From Candidatus Uhrbacteria bacterium (GTDB lineage: Bacteria > Patescibacteriota > Patescibacteriia > UBA9934 > UBA11717), in NCBI GenBank assembly GCA_003509895.1, contig DOMJ01000011.1, positions 1-5,947 on the forward strand: a DNA stretch of 5,947 nt, given 5' to 3'. The notes beneath the pieces were generated by a model. That model was not told where the DNA came from. It made no database searches and worked only from the letters and a program-made list of their open reading frames with translations. Shown here piece by piece: positions 5,339 to 5,947 of this stretch. A program made the translations under genes and the position numbers. How positions within the stretch are numbered: the first letter of the stretch is position 1; every line of letters begins with the position of its first letter.

Positions 5339-5947
5339 ACGAGGTATCTATGTCTAACTGACTTACATCCGCCAACGGTTGTGCCTGAGAGGTAACGGGA
5401 TTATAGGCGTTATAATACATTTCTATAAGACTCTGCGTGTCCAGCCGCGCACCGGATAATCCCATACTATTCAGGCTTCCCAGTGCCTGGGACACACGTT
5501 GTTCCAGCTCATGTTGCCGCTCGGCGAACTGTTTTTCACTCAATCGAATACGTGATCCTGGAGCAAATGCCTCACCCGCGCGTGTCCAAAAATTCCGTTT
5601 TTTATTGGTAAACGGATCGTACGGCACAACAATGTAAAACCGTTTGCTCATAATGTCATTCCCTGCAACCAACTCCTGAACAAACGATATATAGTCCTCT
5701 GTCTGAGCGCGCAACAGTTCATTTTTTAACTCTGCACTCGCCTCACGCATACGGGCAACATAATCATCAATACGCATCTTGCGTGACTGAACCACTACCT
5801 GAAGCGGGTAATCCAATCCATTTAAAAACTGCATGTACGCCTGGATCACCGCTTGCTGTTCATCCGTAGATTTGAGGGCAAAGTTAATACTCGACACCAA
5901 AATAACCGCTCGTACGGTGCCGTCTTTTAATGCCACGATGTCGTCTC
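5328..5947 (-). CDS. TraC/VirB4 N-terminal-like protein, 5' end outside window
   Basis: The reading frame is open to the right edge. A GTG at 5936 could start it, but the three codons before it (Asp-Asp-Ile) run smoothly into VALKDGTVRAVILVSS, which looks like the second strand of the domain, so the true start is probably beyond the window. Counting from the GTG, visible parts are strands at 7-20, YPLQVVVQSRKM at 43-54, a long helix at 56-90, KRFYIVVPYDP at 98-108 and a helical end with RLDTQSLIEMYYNAYNP at 164-180. This series is typical of the N-terminal domain of VirB4/TraC ATPases, here as a protein without any Walker motif. It most likely packs against the VirB4 encoded next, whose start lies inside this gene's last codons. 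It uses TGA as stop. An alternative is an independent regulator or adaptor of the ATPase. Confidence 0.85.
   Translation of the reverse strand, partial: DDIVALKDGTVRAVILVSSINFALKSTDEQQAVIQAYMQFLNGLDYPLQVVVQSRKMRIDDYVARMREASAELKNELLRAQTEDYISFVQELVAGNDIMSKRFYIVVPYDPFTNKKRNFWTRAGEAFAPGSRIRLSEKQFAERQHELEQRVSQALGSLNSMGLSGARLDTQSLIEMYYNAYNPVTSQAQPLADVSQLDIDTSYGF

Overview
The window looks like a piece of a Candidate Phyla Radiation (Patescibacteria) genome. Three things suggest this. The pilin-like gene carries the two-helix region ending in Ile-Asn-Pro that is typical of the T4SS-pilin family abundant in these bacteria. The VirB4 ATPase has the CPR-style Walker A (Ala-Thr-Ser-Gly-Ala-Gly-Lys-Ser) and sits next to a separate VirB4/TraC N-terminal-like protein. 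Genes are tightly packed or overlapping and have almost no Shine-Dalgarno sequences. UGA is used as a stop, so the UGA=Gly code of Gracilibacteria/Absconditabacteria is unlikely. A placement within Parcubacteria is only an impression.

Layout. Positions 1-175 hold a GC-rich (about 62%) mosaic of imperfect palindromes that can fold into a branched structure. Positions 176-488 are AT-rich (about 37% GC) and non-coding, with a cluster of TTATC-type 9-mers, a 15-bp operator-like inverted repeat and a weak -10-like hexamer. At 489-2000 (+) is a secreted or membrane protein that joins a signal peptide, a two-helix VirB2/TrbC-like T4SS pilin region, a Pro/Ser/Thr linker and a Cys-rich M15-type zinc peptidase. 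It meets, tail to tail and with only 3 bp between the stop codons, a minus-strand cluster. Read in its direction of transcription, that cluster is a TraC/VirB4 N-terminal-like protein (cut by the right window edge), a VirB4 ATPase, a single-pass protein with a possible NTF2/VirB8-like outer domain, and a ComF-family phosphoribosyltransferase. The minus-strand genes overlap by 11 nt, are spaced by 18 nt and overlap by 10 nt, as expected for one operon with coupled translation.

How they may work together (inference). The ATPase and its partner would power an inner-membrane type IV secretion-like machine. The bitopic protein could be a VirB8/TcpC-like scaffold part. The pilin-peptidase fusion would place a peptidoglycan-cutting domain on the outer face of the membrane, either to open a path for the machine through the cell's own wall or to act on a host or partner wall. 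ComF in the same operon hints at DNA handling or uptake. The most interesting points are the pilin-peptidase fusion, the secretion-competence link and the palindromic element with its neighbouring TTATC cluster.
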